A stretch of DNA of 64,000 bases. Source: Acholoe squamosa. Its lineage: Eukaryota; Annelida; Polychaeta; Phyllodocida; Polynoidae. Position numbers and translations under genes: made by a program. The stretch lies in contig OX439050.1 of NCBI GenBank assembly GCA_949317995.1, positions 22,398,061 through 22,462,060 of the forward strand, given 5' to 3'. The notes under the pieces were generated by a model. The model did not search any database. It saw only the letters and a program-made list of their open reading frames with translations, and was not told where the DNA came from. Position 1 is the stretch's first letter; each line of letters begins with the position of its first letter. This document shows, piece after piece, positions 32,170 through 44,305 of this stretch.

Positions 32170-32368
32170 GTGAGGTTATATGCCCATCATGCCCATTGGT
32201 CGTCATGATGGACCAATCAGACTGCTCGCCAGCACTTCATTGGAGCATCATGCCGACCCTGCAGGAGTTTGTCGGCATGGCGCATGAATGTAACTCGCCA
32301 GGGCTGCATTCATGCATCATGACGACTACTGGGCATGATGCATTAATGCATCAGCAGCCCATAAAGGG
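32170..32368. mobile_element. TTAA-type palindromic MITE, partial copy
   Basis: Contains CATCATGCCCATTGGTCGTC and its inverse, CAGGGCTGCATTCATGCATC, and ends AAAGGG next to a TTAA at 32369-32372. The left terminus is degraded. Confidence 0.7.
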
Positions 32369-32369
32369 T

Positions 32370-33484
32370 TAAGGCTGAAGCATCATGTAGGGAATTCTGC
32401 CAAGGCAGGTACTAAAGCTATCTATATGGTCCCATGAGAAATATTTGGTGTGTTCAGAGTAAAGTGTGCATTCCACAGATTTTCATCCGATTTGAGAGAA
32501 ATAAAAAGTTTCATATGTTCTTATTGTGGGATCCCTGTTGCATTTCCCCACAATTCTGGCAAAATCAAATTCTTTTGATTTGACCGGAAGTGGGTGGTAT
32601 TTAATATATTAGGAAGATGACCGGCTTCAATGGAATACCCACTTAAGTCGGCTTGTACAATGTATGGGTCTTTATAATAGCTGGGTCTTTGAACATGCGC
32701 CAGTCTTGAATAAGGCCTGATTTATATATTACATCACACTTTTTTATGCTCTTTTGGACACCCCCACCCCACCCCTTTGTCACATTTTTACTATAGAAAT
32801 GTAAAGGACACCCCCAACCACTCTGGTGTGACATAATTTATGGATCAGCCCTAAGTACCAGGGGAACAGTGGTAATATTAGTGAGGTTAAGATATAAACT
32901 GGAACGGCTACGTGTACATGTAACGTCATAGGTCACGTGGGGGGAATCCCAACCTAGCAGTATAGACCTTGTAGGCTAGACGTTTTGGACGTGTAGGGGC
33001 TGCTCTAGACGTACATGTAGGGAGAATAGAAATATATAAGAAATAGATTTATGCAGGGTTGTAATAACCCTACACAATTGTTTTATAGGTGTCTCTCTAC
33101 CTACTACAACCCTAGATTGCACTTACAATTATATCACTTTGTAATTACCTGTTGTTTATAACCTTAGATGCACTCAACTGGAACTACATACCTGAGGTGG
33201 TGATTGCTACAAACAGTACTATAATTCTTAAACACATTACCTGTCCCTGTACTGGAACCTGTACCTGTCGCCCTTGCCAGGTACAGGTACAAGTTCCCAA
33301 ATCTTAACCTTTCTATGCCTTCGAACTGGATAAACGCATTCCTATGATAGCTCACATTAAAACATTATGAAAACAAAGGATTTTTATCATGAAATCAATC
33401 CAATAAAATTGTAAACCTGTGGTATAACCACTTGGGTTGGTTATTCACAACCAAGGTACCTAGCTTCACCTTGTGCCCGTGTTA
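32370..33484. other. Non-coding stretch
   Basis: No gene is seen. 32640-32730 has TCTTGAATAAGGCCTG-type words. A small inverted motif around 33255-33290 (CTGTACCTG...CAGGTACAG) is noted. Confidence 0.35.
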
Positions 33485-33785
33485 TAACTATAGTTATTAC
33501 ACGATTTCTGTGATTTTGGTTGCTTTTTCTGGATGTTCCCATTCTGATACCTGTCGATATTGCACACCATGATGCATGCATCATGACTTTGTTTGGCATG
33601 CCTGATATCCATGGATATCAGGCACCCAGTGCCGGTTATCCATGGATATCAGGCACGCCTTACAAATTTGAGTCATATGTCACATGTTAAAACCTACGAG
33701 AATTCCATTGCCAAGGGCAGGGGTTGAACCCATACACTACTGATTTACATGCTAGCTCCCCATGCAGTGCACCACAGGGACTGAT
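33485..33785 (-). mobile_element. tRNA-derived SINE-like unit, copy 2
   Basis: Same layout as 27360-27655: head at 33785 (CCTGTGGTGCACTGCATGGG on the minus strand), GGGTTCAACCC B-box-like motif, and a body with CTGATATCCATGGATATCAG (33602-33621) and TTATCCATGGATATC (33641-33655). The copies share the AAACCTA(T/C)G...ATTGCCA segment. Confidence 0.65.
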
Positions 33786-33984
33786 GAGAAACAGTGCGTG
33801 TTTGCCTGTATATATACAATGTCGTAGGTTGGGTCTGGTTAGGAACGGCATTATAAGGTGAGAATGGCACTATAATTATAGAGTCAATCACACCAGTAAG
33901 TCAGAGGTCTATACTGCTGGACGCATTTTTCAACCTGACATGCTGACTTGTATAGACTTCAATGTCACACCTTAGCATACAAGC

Positions 33985-34050
33985 CCTTGTGGCCTAATGG
34001 ATAGAGCTTGGGACTCTCTATCTGAAGGTAGCAATACATGGTTTATCATC
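33985..34050 (+). other. tRNA-like sequence, degenerate
   Basis: GCCCTTGTGGCCTAATGGATAGAGCTTGGGACTC resembles a tRNA 5' half with a good A-box (TGGCCTAATGG). The T-arm is decayed (GGTAGCAATAC). It may be a tRNA pseudogene or the head of another SINE. Confidence 0.4.
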
Positions 34051-34290
34051 ACATTTTCCCCCAATAAACATTGGTGGGTGACAGAACCTAAAAAAAAAGC
34101 ATTTTAACCTTAAAAATATTTTTTTCAAAAGATGTTTTTTCAATGTTAAAAAACATTTTTTTTTTGTTTGCAACGAAGCCATTAAAGTTTACCCAGTGGT
34201 CTGTTTACTCACAGTGGATGTTCCTTTTCTAATGAATGCATGATGCATTTTGATGCACTCTGATGCATTAATCATGTTATAAAATAAGTA

Positions 34291-34381
34291 GTTAATGGAT
34301 AATTCATGACTCGTGCCTGATATCAAAGGATCGTTTAATATCCTTTGATATTGAGCACTCATCATGAATTATCCATTAATT
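34291..34381. repeat. Snapback hairpin, about 38-bp arms
   Basis: ATGGATAATTCATGA...GATATCAAAGGAT is followed after a few bases by the inverse complement ATCCTTTGATAT...TCATGAATTATCCAT. It abuts the nested MITE at 34394. Confidence 0.75.
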
Positions 34382-34393
34382 GCTTGTTCAATA

Positions 34394-35435
34394 AGGGAAC
34401 GTTCAACAATTACGTCACTGCTTAGTGGAAGGGTGGGTGGGGGGGGGGGGGTTGGTTGGGTTGCTCTATATGTTCCATACACAGAAAAAAATAATGTTCA
34501 AAATCTTAGTCAGATGTTAGTCAAAAAGGCTAACTTTCTAACAATACCTAGTCAAAAGCACGTGCCTAAGTGTCCAAGTTTTTCTTAGTCAAATATGACT
34601 AACCATTAGTCAAAGTGCCCAACTTGCCTTGGCTTGCCTGATTTTGACTAAGATTCCTCAATGGTTTTGACTAAGTATGCAATCTAATAATGGTGAGTGT
34701 AAGCTCTGTATAGGATCCACATCCCACAAATAATAATCTCATCATTTAGGAAGCATACATGTGAAATGCCTCACATCATTTTCATTAGAGCCCCGGAGTC
34801 AATTACTCTGGGTTTCCCTAAAAGAAGCAGATACATCTGTGGATATTTTACTTATCTAGATTCCCACAGAAAAGGTGTAATTATCTGTCTACCTAGTTTA
34901 TTTAACAAATCATTAAACTATTTGACATATTTTGCCAAGCTTGATGTTATATTGAATTGTGAAAGCCTCAAAATTATACAGCGCCTGAAAATCCCCATCA
35001 TTTTGATATCCATCGAATAGTTTATGGTACACAGCCAACAGAAAAATCCTGTTTCAAACCACGCTGCCACCTGGTGTGTAAAGGCAATACTATGCCAATA
35101 TAGCTTAGTCAAATTCACTAAGAGATCTTAGTCAAAGTGACTAAGTGACAGTGACTAAGATAAGTTAGCTTGCCTGAAACTCCCAGCAGATACCTTATTC
35201 AAGATTGTGGTTGGAGAGAGAAACTGATATGGGTAGTCAATGTGACTAAAATAAACTAGACATTGTTAGTCACACATTAGTCATATGTACTAACTAAGAT
35301 TATTTGGACGTTTTGACTAAGTTAAGTTAGACTGACTAACATGGATTTTTTTCTGTGTACAAAAACAGTGACAAAGGGGTGGGTGGGTCCTGAAAAATGC
35401 CTAAATAACAGTGACATAATTGTTGAACGTTCCCT
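34394..35435. mobile_element. Short TA-flanked MITE carrying an inserted element
   Basis: TIR AGGGAACGTTCAACAATTAC at 34394 and its inverse (ATTGTTGAACGTTCCCT) ending at 35435, with TA on both sides. Without the inner element (34480-35357) it would be only about 165 bp. Confidence 0.8.
34480..35357. mobile_element. 878-bp non-autonomous transposon (CACAGAAAAAAAT family), nested
   Basis: TIR CACAGAAAAAAAT at 34480, inverse ending at 35357, flanked by TA on both sides. Subterminal TTAGTCA / TGACTAA words are dense at both ends. No transposase ORF is present. A relative lies at 41699-43688 (shared CCTCACATC.TTTTC, CTCTGGGTTT, CACAGAAAAGGTGT and CACTGCCACCTGGTGTG-like words). Confidence 0.85.
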
Positions 35436-35454
35436 TACCCCTTGTGCTGGCTTA

Positions 35455-35647
35455 CCGTAATGGCCCGTATTAGCGCCCAGCGCTGATTGATTTCATTCCC
35501 ACTGTACCTTCGGTGATTATATGATACAGGCCCTTATTTGAATACTGTTTTCAGTGCTTAAGAATGATTTCAGTGCCCCTTTATCCCCCATGCTTATATG
35601 AGACCGATGCTTATATGAGACCCCGGCACTTAAACGGGCCATTATGG
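35455..35647. mobile_element. CCRTAATGGCCC MITE, complete copy
   Basis: TIR CCGTAATGGCCCGTATTAGC and right CGGGCCATTATGG, flanked by TA (35453-35454 and 35648-35649). The body has TTTTCAGTGCTTAAG and GCTTATATGAGACC words shared with 56636-56833. Confidence 0.8.
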
Positions 35648-35689
35648 TATCCATGTATTATTCTCTTAATACCATTGTAGGTATTGCCG

Positions 35690-36110
35690 TTTCGAGATCC
35701 TACTGATATCAGGATAACTATATTATCGAAGCAATAACTTACTCAATTTGAGTAGGTTTATTACGGTATGTTTACAAGAGGACTTGCAAATGCGTTTCAA
35801 CCTTTCATATGCCTATAGTCAGTATCCCGTAAGGTGGTAATGCTCTCGCTTAGATAATGGTTAGGCCATTTCGAGACCAGGTTAGCCTACCAGTTCGGTA
35901 GGACTGCACAAAGGTTCCCCGATCGTAGGAGGACGGCGGAATATATACCTCTCGTTACGCCGCCCAAGGCCACCAGTGGTGCCCTCTTATGAGAGACATA
36001 GTAGACGCTCCCGAAGAGCGCCTATCCTACCACGATACGGTACATAGTAACAGTCTCGAATACTACGGACCTTGATACATAGTAAATACGATTCCCTACA
36101 CCATTCAATA
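35690..36110. other. CpG-dense segment of unknown nature
   Basis: Sharply different composition: CGATCGTAGGAGGACGGCGG, CTCGTTACGCCGCCC, GACGCTCCCGAAGAGCGCC. Small perfect stems are visible (CCTACC-AGTTC-GGTAGG at 35889-35905; CGCTC-CCGAA-GAGCG at 36006-36020). TGGTAATGCTC and CCATTTCGAGACC could be decayed pol III boxes. No ORF; not recognised. Confidence 0.35.
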
Positions 36111-36303
36111 CTGCCTATCTGTCCTGGCGCTAAGGGATCTTGAAAGCTAATTACAAATGTTACACACCCCTATATCCACAAGTTTTATAGCGATTTAAAG
36201 AAATGTCTGTGTCCATTAAACGTCCATTACTCTTGTCTCTATGCCTAAAAAGGCCCCCATCGCCCTGAAGATACCGCATCATCCAGAAAACACTGGAATA
36301 GAC

Positions 36304-36430
36304 TGCACTGTAAAAAGAAAAAAAAGATCTATGAGGGATCCTTGTATAACTGAACAGTGAACCACCATAATTATAAAGAAGTGAGCCAGTTTTTACAATA
36401 AGCCCCAGTTTGACATCATTTTTACAGTGT
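36304..36430. mobile_element. CACTGTAAAAA MITE, short copy
   Basis: CACTGTAAAAAG at 36306 and TTTTTACAGTG at 36420-36430 are inverted ends of a ~125-bp element. The body (GGGATCC, AACTGAACAGTGAAC, AAGCCCCAG) matches copies at 39486-39660 (minus), 40655-40868 and 45945-46158. Confidence 0.7.
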
Positions 36431-39400
36431 GTGAATAAGAGCCTGTCTTCTTCAATAAACAAGCCTCTATGCTTATAGTATAAGCACCATGGTACCTTTT
36501 CCTAATGTCACACAGTATTCATTTCCTAGTATGGAGATAATACTAAATGTTCATGCTTGGTATCACTAGTTGAGTGGGGTGAGATATTTGTGGTCTGTGT
36601 ATGAGAGACCTGTCGGTATGTAAGGAGATAACAATGACCACGTCGGCTGAAACCAATGAGAGCATTTCACAAAACCAAAGTCAATTTGGTTGTGATAGGG
36701 ATCAGTAAAGAAACGGTTTCTGAGTGGGAAAATGGAGAAAGATTGCTGGAATTACGCAGCTGAGTACATCTGTAACAAATGTAAAGATAAACACCAAGAA
36801 ATCAACGTGGTTCAGATTGCAGGTCCAAACATTTTGAAGAGGGGAGCTATGGATCGTTTTTTCTTTTGATAAAAATCGTATAAAAGAGAATAAATTCTTC
36901 AATGAAAAGCCAATGGCGGGGATGTCAAAAGGTTGACATGTAAGTTCAATGAATTTTGGTGACTTTGTATTGTCAGAGTGACGACCTTTCAAATCTTTGA
37001 GTTGTGCAAAGCTGCGTCTGGTAGCTGAACACAATTATGCATTACATGTCTTATTTACCGACATCACTTTGGGTCCTCATGATGACGACCCACAATTGTA
37101 TATGTATCATCAGTTTGACAACCCAGGCCGTCAGCACTGTCAACCTCATGTCCCCCTGGGATGTCAGTCTAAAAAAGCTAGAATTGGAATAGATATAGTG
37201 CCGATCCTTCTTATAGCTAGTAGGTCAATCTTTGAAGTTTCAGTATCTCGTAGGCTATCTTTCTTGACCAAGGAAAGATAATCAAGTGTCATTACATCTG
37301 TAATTTGTCAGTACGAATAAAAAAAAAAGTCCAGACTCACTATATTCATAAACAAGAATCCCAGCCTTGCATGCAACTAGAAAATGGCAACCATCAGAAT
37401 AGCACTCTAGTAACTTGAAGTGGTTGGGAAAATGAATGATGAATCACCAGAGAACACTTAGAACATAGGCATAAGTCTTCAGAAAGAATTCTATTATGAT
37501 ATTAGCAACATAGGCCATGAACATACCCTTAGTCGATACTTTACATGTATATAGAAATATCGCATTTGAAATATGGTTATTTTGTTATTTGACAAAAGGG
37601 TTCTCATACAATATGTGCAAACATGCTAACACAGACTAGATGCACCTAGAGTATAGAGTTGACCTGGATGGCAGAGGGCCATGGTATAAAGTACGCAATC
37701 TGTGCGTCATGTATGGCACATTTTGAAATAAGATGACAACCTTTTCTCACCTCAGGCCAGCGTCCCCTGTCAAAGTATGATGGATGCCTCCACCCACAGA
37801 GGAGTACCGGGCAGTGCTAGAGTGGGTTATTCATACACGAGAAGATGCTTCTGGTGTGTATAGCCTGGGTAAAATGAGGAGCATTTTCTTAAAACACATT
37901 GCTTAATTTTATCATCTGACTTTGCTCAAAATCCAGTTGATTTGGCAGGCCAATTTCGACATGTCTCTTGACACACTCTTCTCTGGCACAATCCTGGACA
38001 CATACAAGTCTGACTGAGGGTTATCCCACGCTAGGCAGATAATATCTCTGGGTTACAATCTATAATTGACAGGTCAGAAAAACGTTACATTTTTTCTAAT
38101 GGTGGCAGGAATCAAACTGAAATCAGGTGTGGTTGAAGACTTCCTCTGGTTGTCATGGCCACTCAACTAATGCTTTACATATTTTTGTGGGTTTTTTTCT
38201 GAAGTGTACTTAGGGCTGGCACCAGAAATGATATCTGACTTATCTACCATCGCATATATATCTGTAATCTCAGGACCGTGACCAAGTTATTTGAAGGAGC
38301 CAGAATGACTAGGTAGGGGGAAGGTTGGTATACACATACATAGGGCCATTATCGTTTCACTCAGTTCTTTGTTTTTACTATTTTATTCCTCATGTATTTT
38401 TGCCTTGTTTCATCACGCGGTGCTAGATAATTGCTGCTATTTTTGACGGTAGTGTGGGAGGAAGGGCATGGTAGTAAGGTGCAGGGAGTACCACTGTTTA
38501 ACAGTTGACCTATTTTTTTTCTTTGAAAGGCCCAACTGTATTGTATGGTAGCATATTTGAATTTGAATCGCCTAGTCTTTTAAAGACAAATGCTACAGGC
38601 TGACCAATGTTAGATCTTCTATTGATAATCCCAAATAACTTTTCATAGTAATAGTTTGGTATATAAGGAATAGGAAAATGCAAAAGAATCCCTATGTTTC
38701 TATGCATATTTTGATTTTATGACCACTTAATTAAAAAATACCTTAACTATAGAAACGAATGGGAAAAACATTTTATCATATTTTGCACCACAGTGAACAA
38801 CCTTCTATTGATTCATCTACGGCACTCTCTCAGTATATAAAGGACATCTTTACAAACTTTCAAAAGAAGAAAAATGGAGGGTCGCCATTGAAATGAAAAA
38901 GTTGTGAATTTTAATTTTCCCCTTAACTATAGGGTCCTATGGGAATTCAAATGGCATATAAATATCTTTAATGTATCTATAGTGATCAGAAATGAGCTGA
39001 AAGAAAAGTGGTCCAGTTCTGGGGGGGAAAAACTTATTAAAATAGTATAAATGATGAGTTCTGATTTCTGCTACCAGGTGGCTTCTGTGTACCAGGTAGC
39101 ATTTGTCTTTAAGATTAATCAAGGAGAACAACCTTCTCCAATGATAATGTGAAACTACTTGAAGTGCTCCGATTTGTTTTGTTTTTTTTCATGCTAGGAC
39201 CATAGAGTTATCGTTATACGCCTTTTTGGAGTTCCTATGGTTGGAGCGGGGAGTGACTGTAGGGGTAAATCGCATGAGGGTCTAGACGATAGTGAGATTT
39301 AGAATCCTCAGACGTACCCCTAACTTTTGGCCAACCCTATGTCTATGAGGTGCACTAGGTCTCCATCCTTGCTTATTAGCGCCAGGTATGCGAGGTATAT

Positions 39401-39485
39401 ATATTTCAGTAGGAAATCACTAGATATAAGCTGCATTCAGACTTAAGGAATATTCTATAAGCTGCAGCATACTTGCCTACATAAA
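36431..39485. other. Non-coding tract of about 3 kb
   Basis: Small ORFs (36702-37034 minus, 36997-37281 plus) overlap each other on opposite strands without motifs. No TIR pair, minisatellite or RNA gene is recognised. Confidence 0.35.
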
Positions 39486-39660
39486 TGCACTGTAAAAATA
39501 AGTCAAAATCAGAGAAAATAAAGGATTTCACCGTAATTTTAATAGAGATTCCTTAAAACACTGTACTTGACTATAATGCCATCTGGGGCTTCACTGTAGC
39601 ATCTCCACTGCTTTCCTGTATTGTTATACAATTATGATGATTTACTGTTCAGTTTTATGA
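39486..39660 (-). mobile_element. CACTGTAAAAA MITE, inverted copy
   Basis: Reverse complement shows GAACAGTAAATC, GTGAAGCCCCAGATGGCA, AAGGAATCTC and a TTTTTACAGTGCA end, collinear with 45945-46158. Confidence 0.65.
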
Positions 39661-40483
39661 GGATGTCTGGTAGATTTAACAGTTATTTCTTAGCGTGTGG
39701 CACCTCCAAACCCCGCCCTATGCTGTGTACATTGAAGGCAAACTTGGCTGTGCTCTCTGCCTTGGAAGTCTCCACCACCCATTGTGGGGATTACTTTGGC
39801 TGTGAAGAGGCCGCACATTAATGAGATATAGCCACATAATATCTGTTTATGACTGGGCTAGATGTACAGTACAATGCACTCAGGGTCATATGCAGCAACT
39901 ACACATCCTGATGGGTTTGACGTGTCCAGAAACTACCCTCAAGGGTTAAGTTAGATAAGTACTAGGGGAACATTAGTATTGAAATTCATACCTGTCAACC
40001 TTGAATAACTCTCCGAGTTCTTAAGGACTTGGAAAGCGTATTTATACATGGTTATAAAAGGGCATTTCTTTTTGTACTGAAGAACTATTTCAAGACACTG
40101 CAGTCACAGCACAATATGCAATGCTGGTGCTTGTTCAAATAAAAAATTGAAAGCTGTATTCTATTACACAACTAACAAAGTAAGTTGTATTGACATGTTT
40201 TCAGTCTAAATAAAATTGATGCTAGAAAAAAAAAGAAAAGAAAAGCAGATGGCACAGGCAGGCATACATACCATTATTTGGTAATGCTTTCATAACTACT
40301 CTAACAAAGGACTCATAACTCACATATTCCTCCCACTACGTTTTGAAGGTAAAGATTCTGCTAAGAATTCATGAGGCTATTCAGACCATAAATATATGTC
40401 ATGTGTGCCTTATGAATCATTACTAACATTTCTCAAATACAAGATAGGTATCAGGGGCTATACTGTGTTAAATCTATCCAGGT

Positions 40484-40648
40484 AGTTAAATCCTAAAAGG
40501 GCCGCATGATGCCTCCGGGTTCATGATGCACCAATGCAGTCCACGAGAGTACTTGCTGCCAACTAGATTGGTGCATCATGCAGACCGTCTGATGTGTATC
40601 AACGCTGTGCATGAATGCAGCCAAGGCAAGTTACTCACTGCAAGTGCA
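40484..40648. mobile_element. TTAA-type palindromic MITE, degenerate copy
   Basis: Begins near TTAAATCCTAAAAGGGCCGC. Contains TTGGTGCATCATGCAGACCG and GCATGAATGCAGCCAAGGC. The right end is lost. Confidence 0.6.
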
Positions 40649-40654
40649 TACGGT

Positions 40655-40868
40655 AGAAAATAACTGTTGAACCTCCAGGGATCCACATGAAACTGAACAG
40701 TGAACTGCATTAATTGTATTGCAGGGAACCAATGTAGTTATTACAAGAAACCCCAGGTGGCAGTGCAGTGGTACATAAATGTACAAGGAATGGCTGTGAA
40801 AATAACGACTGCTCTCTGGCAACTTTGGGATAGGATACTAGCGTTATTTTGATGACAATTTTTACAGT
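40655..40868 (+). mobile_element. CACTGTAAAAA MITE, copy with decayed left end
   Basis: AACTGAACAGTGAAC, ACCCCAGGTGGCAGTGCAG, GGCAACTTTGGGATAGGAT and a TTTTTACAGTA right end align with 45945-46158. Confidence 0.65.
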
Positions 40869-41698
40869 ACATGAATGCTTCATGAAAACCAAGTAGTATA
40901 ATACACTGAAGCATTATGCAGACCTTAAATAGCTATAACTGCTGTAGTACATATGAATAATGGTATACACACTGGTATAAAGAGCCAGAAATGACAGGAA
41001 CAGCTACAAAGAACCCACACAATCATCAATTGTTTGTGATATATGATAACTCATCCATCAACAGAATTGATTGTATCTTTTGACTTCTTCATTCAACTCC
41101 TCTATATATTAGTGTCCGATTAATCATAGCCCCTATATTTGTTCCAGCTGTAAACTCTAGCATTATAGCCTTAAACACTAGTTGATACTATTCAACCCTT
41201 GCTGCACTTTGCCTCATTCTGTGCTGTTAATACACTATTCTACCTCATAATTGTATGAGAGAATCTTAGCTGGGGTATGGATACTTATTTAGACGAGACC
41301 TAAAGTTACTGCACCATGTGGATTACCTAGAAATAAGCCAAAACTGAAAGATGGGTACTAAGGTAACTTTAAATAAAGTTACCTTTGTACTTGTTATTGT
41401 AAAGAGACCGAGTTACCCTGGTACTGACAAATATAAAACCTCTGTATACTACTGTTCTAGACAATGCCAGCTTGCAGATTTTAGTCCAGATGATTGTGCA
41501 TGTTGTACCACACATCTCAACGGTGTAGAACTACTTAAATCGGTAGAAATAATGTGTAATGGCCCCATTAAGTTGTGCTGTTGGAAGATGCAGTCATGGG
41601 AAGCCCAATCTTATCAGAGCTGCATCCATGTATCATGCAGACTCTGCAATGCTGATACCTTCAGACAGGGTCAGCATGATGCATGAATGCATCCCTGC

Positions 41699-43688
41699 AC
41701 ACAAAAAAATATTTTGAATATCTTAGGCCTTTCGCCTAACATTTGTTGGACTTGCTAAGCCAAGTTGGGAGTTTGCACGTCCCCAAACCACCAAAGTTTT
41801 CTTGGGAGTTTACGCCTAACCCTCAGAAAAAATGCCCGACTTGCCTGATTTCTCCTAACTTGCCTTAGACTTTTCCACTAACTACATAGACTTTCAAGCA
41901 ACATAGCAATTCTCTTAATTCTGAAATGGTAAGTGTAAACTCCACATAGGTTAAGACATCCAAAACAGAGCCTCTCCATTTAAGAAGCAAGTTCAATACC
42001 TCACATCGTTTTCTTTGCAACCCGTGAACTTTGTTGCTCTGGGTTTATCATAATGTCAAGGATGTGGATATATGAGTAAATTAATTTTTCACAGAAAAGG
42101 TGTTTCCATTATTCTTCATTGCTCCTTCAATAACAAATATATATTTATTAAGTGTTCTGTTAGATCACATGCCAGGTTGAATTGTAGAGGCGTTATTATG
42201 TCAATAGTCATTGAAAGCACCATTATTCTGACATTCATAGGTTTTTCCATGATATGCACTTACCATAAAAATCCTCATGCAAACCACACTGCCACCTGGT
42301 GTGAAAAATATCTACTACCCCTTAGACAAAACTGCTACTCCTTAGACAAAACTACTACCCCTTAGACATGGCTAAGTCAAGTCAGCTTGCCTTAATAGGT
42401 TAGTTACCGTAATCTCCTGCGTATAAGGCGCGTCTTATACGCGAATCAGATCGTGACTGGGTCTTATACACGGGAGGGTAATTGCCTTGAGCTGGGGGTG
42501 CGCCTTATACGCGGGGTACCTCCAATTTCCAATCCAGAAAGATGCACACAGGGTCATATATTTTCTTTAACCAAAGAAAAGGTGTAGTCTAACCCATGGT
42601 GCTCTAAATACCCTTAACCTGCTGAATGAAACATGCCATTCTGCTCACCATAAAAGTGTTTGGAAATGTGTGTACATCCAACTCACTGAGAGCTTTGTCA
42701 ATTACACTATTGACCTTTTAATCAAGAGAATCCATGCAGCATTATAATCAATAATCCTGGCCATAGTATGTGCTGCCACCTGGTGTTGTATGAGCTGTAT
42801 GTCATTCTCTATTCTCTACATTACAAACTACTGGTATCCCAGCATGCAATGTCTCTAGAAGACATGCCTATTTCTCTGTTATATCAGTGTGGGCCTAGAT
42901 AATCATTGGGATGGTATGATATGAACAAATAAGAAATTCAGTTTGAACTTGTCTTATTTATAACTTGTTAACAAATAATGCAAATTATAGGATTATTTCT
43001 TTAAAAAAAATGAAGTTTTGTTCCTTTCAAATTGATTCTAAATAACATCAGTTGTGGGCCATATGAAGACAATTGGCATCAATAGTAGCTAATCAGTTAA
43101 ATGATTCCTAGAATAACACCAGGGGGCAGCACACACTATGGCAGGATTATTGATTATAATGCTGCATGGATTCTCTTGATTAAAAGGTCAATAGTGTAAT
43201 TAACAAAGCTCTCAGTGAGTGGAGTGTACACACATTTCCAAACACTTTTATGGTGAGCAGAATGGCATGTTTCATTCAGCAGGTTAAGGGTATTTAGAGC
43301 ACCATGGTATCAGCTACACCCTTTCTTTGGTTAAAGAAAATACATGACTAGTTGGGATGTTGGGAAAGAAAATAATTTAAGGAGAAGGCTTGACCTACCC
43401 CTTCTGGTTGCGCCTTATACGCGGACCAGCCTCCCTTAGTTGGGGGTGCGCCTTATACGCGGGGTTTTATAAAAATCAATTCAGAAGGATTAGGTGCGCC
43501 TTCACGCGAACTGGCCTTCTCTGAGTTGGGGCTGCGCCTTCTACGCGGGCTGCGCCTTCTACGCGGGAGATTACGGTAATACTACTAACACAATAGTAAG
43601 ATGTGACTAACATGTTGGGTATTTTGCCTAATGGGTGACTTTGTCTAAGTTAGATTAGTATTTACTAACTTGGATTATTTTCTGTGTG
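41699..43688. mobile_element. CACA-ended transposon (relative of 34480-35357) with a 1.16-kb insertion
   Basis: Left end CACACAAAAAAATATTTTG at 41699; right end GGATTATTTTCTGTGTG to 43688. Inner words (CCTCACATCGTTTTC, CTCTGGGTTTATC, CACAGAAAAGGTGT, CACTGCCACCTGGTGTG) match the 34480-35357 element. The inserted fold-back element occupies 42417-43576. Confidence 0.75.
42417..43576. mobile_element. Fold-back transposon with about 245-bp inner inverted arms (CGTATAAGGCGCG family), nested
   Basis: Ends CCGTAATCTCCTGCG (42417) and CGCGGGAGATTACGG (43576), flanked by TA on each side. Near the ends are repeats of the GCGCCTTATACGCG word. Arms 42553-42800 and 43112-43350 are inverse complements at roughly nine bases in ten (for example TTAACCTGCTGAATGAAACA). 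A ~300-bp non-palindromic centre separates them. Non-coding. Confidence 0.85.
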
Positions 43689-44305
43689 GTAAGTCTGACC
43701 ATATCAGTATGAAAAATTGTCCCATCAAACTTCAAGGGGTAGACTGGCTTCATTCTCTGATTATGCGATCGTTATTATTATATGTCAGAAAATAGTATTT
43801 ATGCGGGATTGAGAGTATCAGACGAGTGTCCTCTACTGTACCGCCACCTCCACCCTCCCTACCCTGCCTGTTGTCATGAAGTAGAATGGAAGGAACTGCA
43901 GCCAGTCTATTCTAGGCGTAACATCTATAGGCCATGGTTTAGTTGTATATAGAGCATACCCTGGTCCCCACCAGAGAAATAACGCTATGAAAACAGGAAA
44001 AAATGTATAGTTATCCACAGGGAAAACACTCATAGGGATTTGGAATATTTACACATAGGAAAAAAGATTTTGACACCCTCCGAGCTTCTTTTAGTCTGTC
44101 GATCATTGGAGGGTACATCCTCACCAGCCAGCATATATGGTTTACTGCCAATTGTTTAATTGATAAAACTCATCCAATACCTATACTCATTATCAGCTGA
44201 TGTGTCATATTCCCAGGTCATATTCAAATGCGTCATTTTTTCTAGATCACCATACATGTATAGTGTCTTTCCTAATGTCTCACTTAACTAAATGGCTTGT
44301 TAGTT

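Noticed and set aside
41351-41686. 111-codon Cys-rich plus-strand ORF as a small secreted protein
   Set aside because: Its C-terminal part overlaps a copy of the palindromic MITE (around 41610-41695) and the N-terminus is not a convincing signal peptide.
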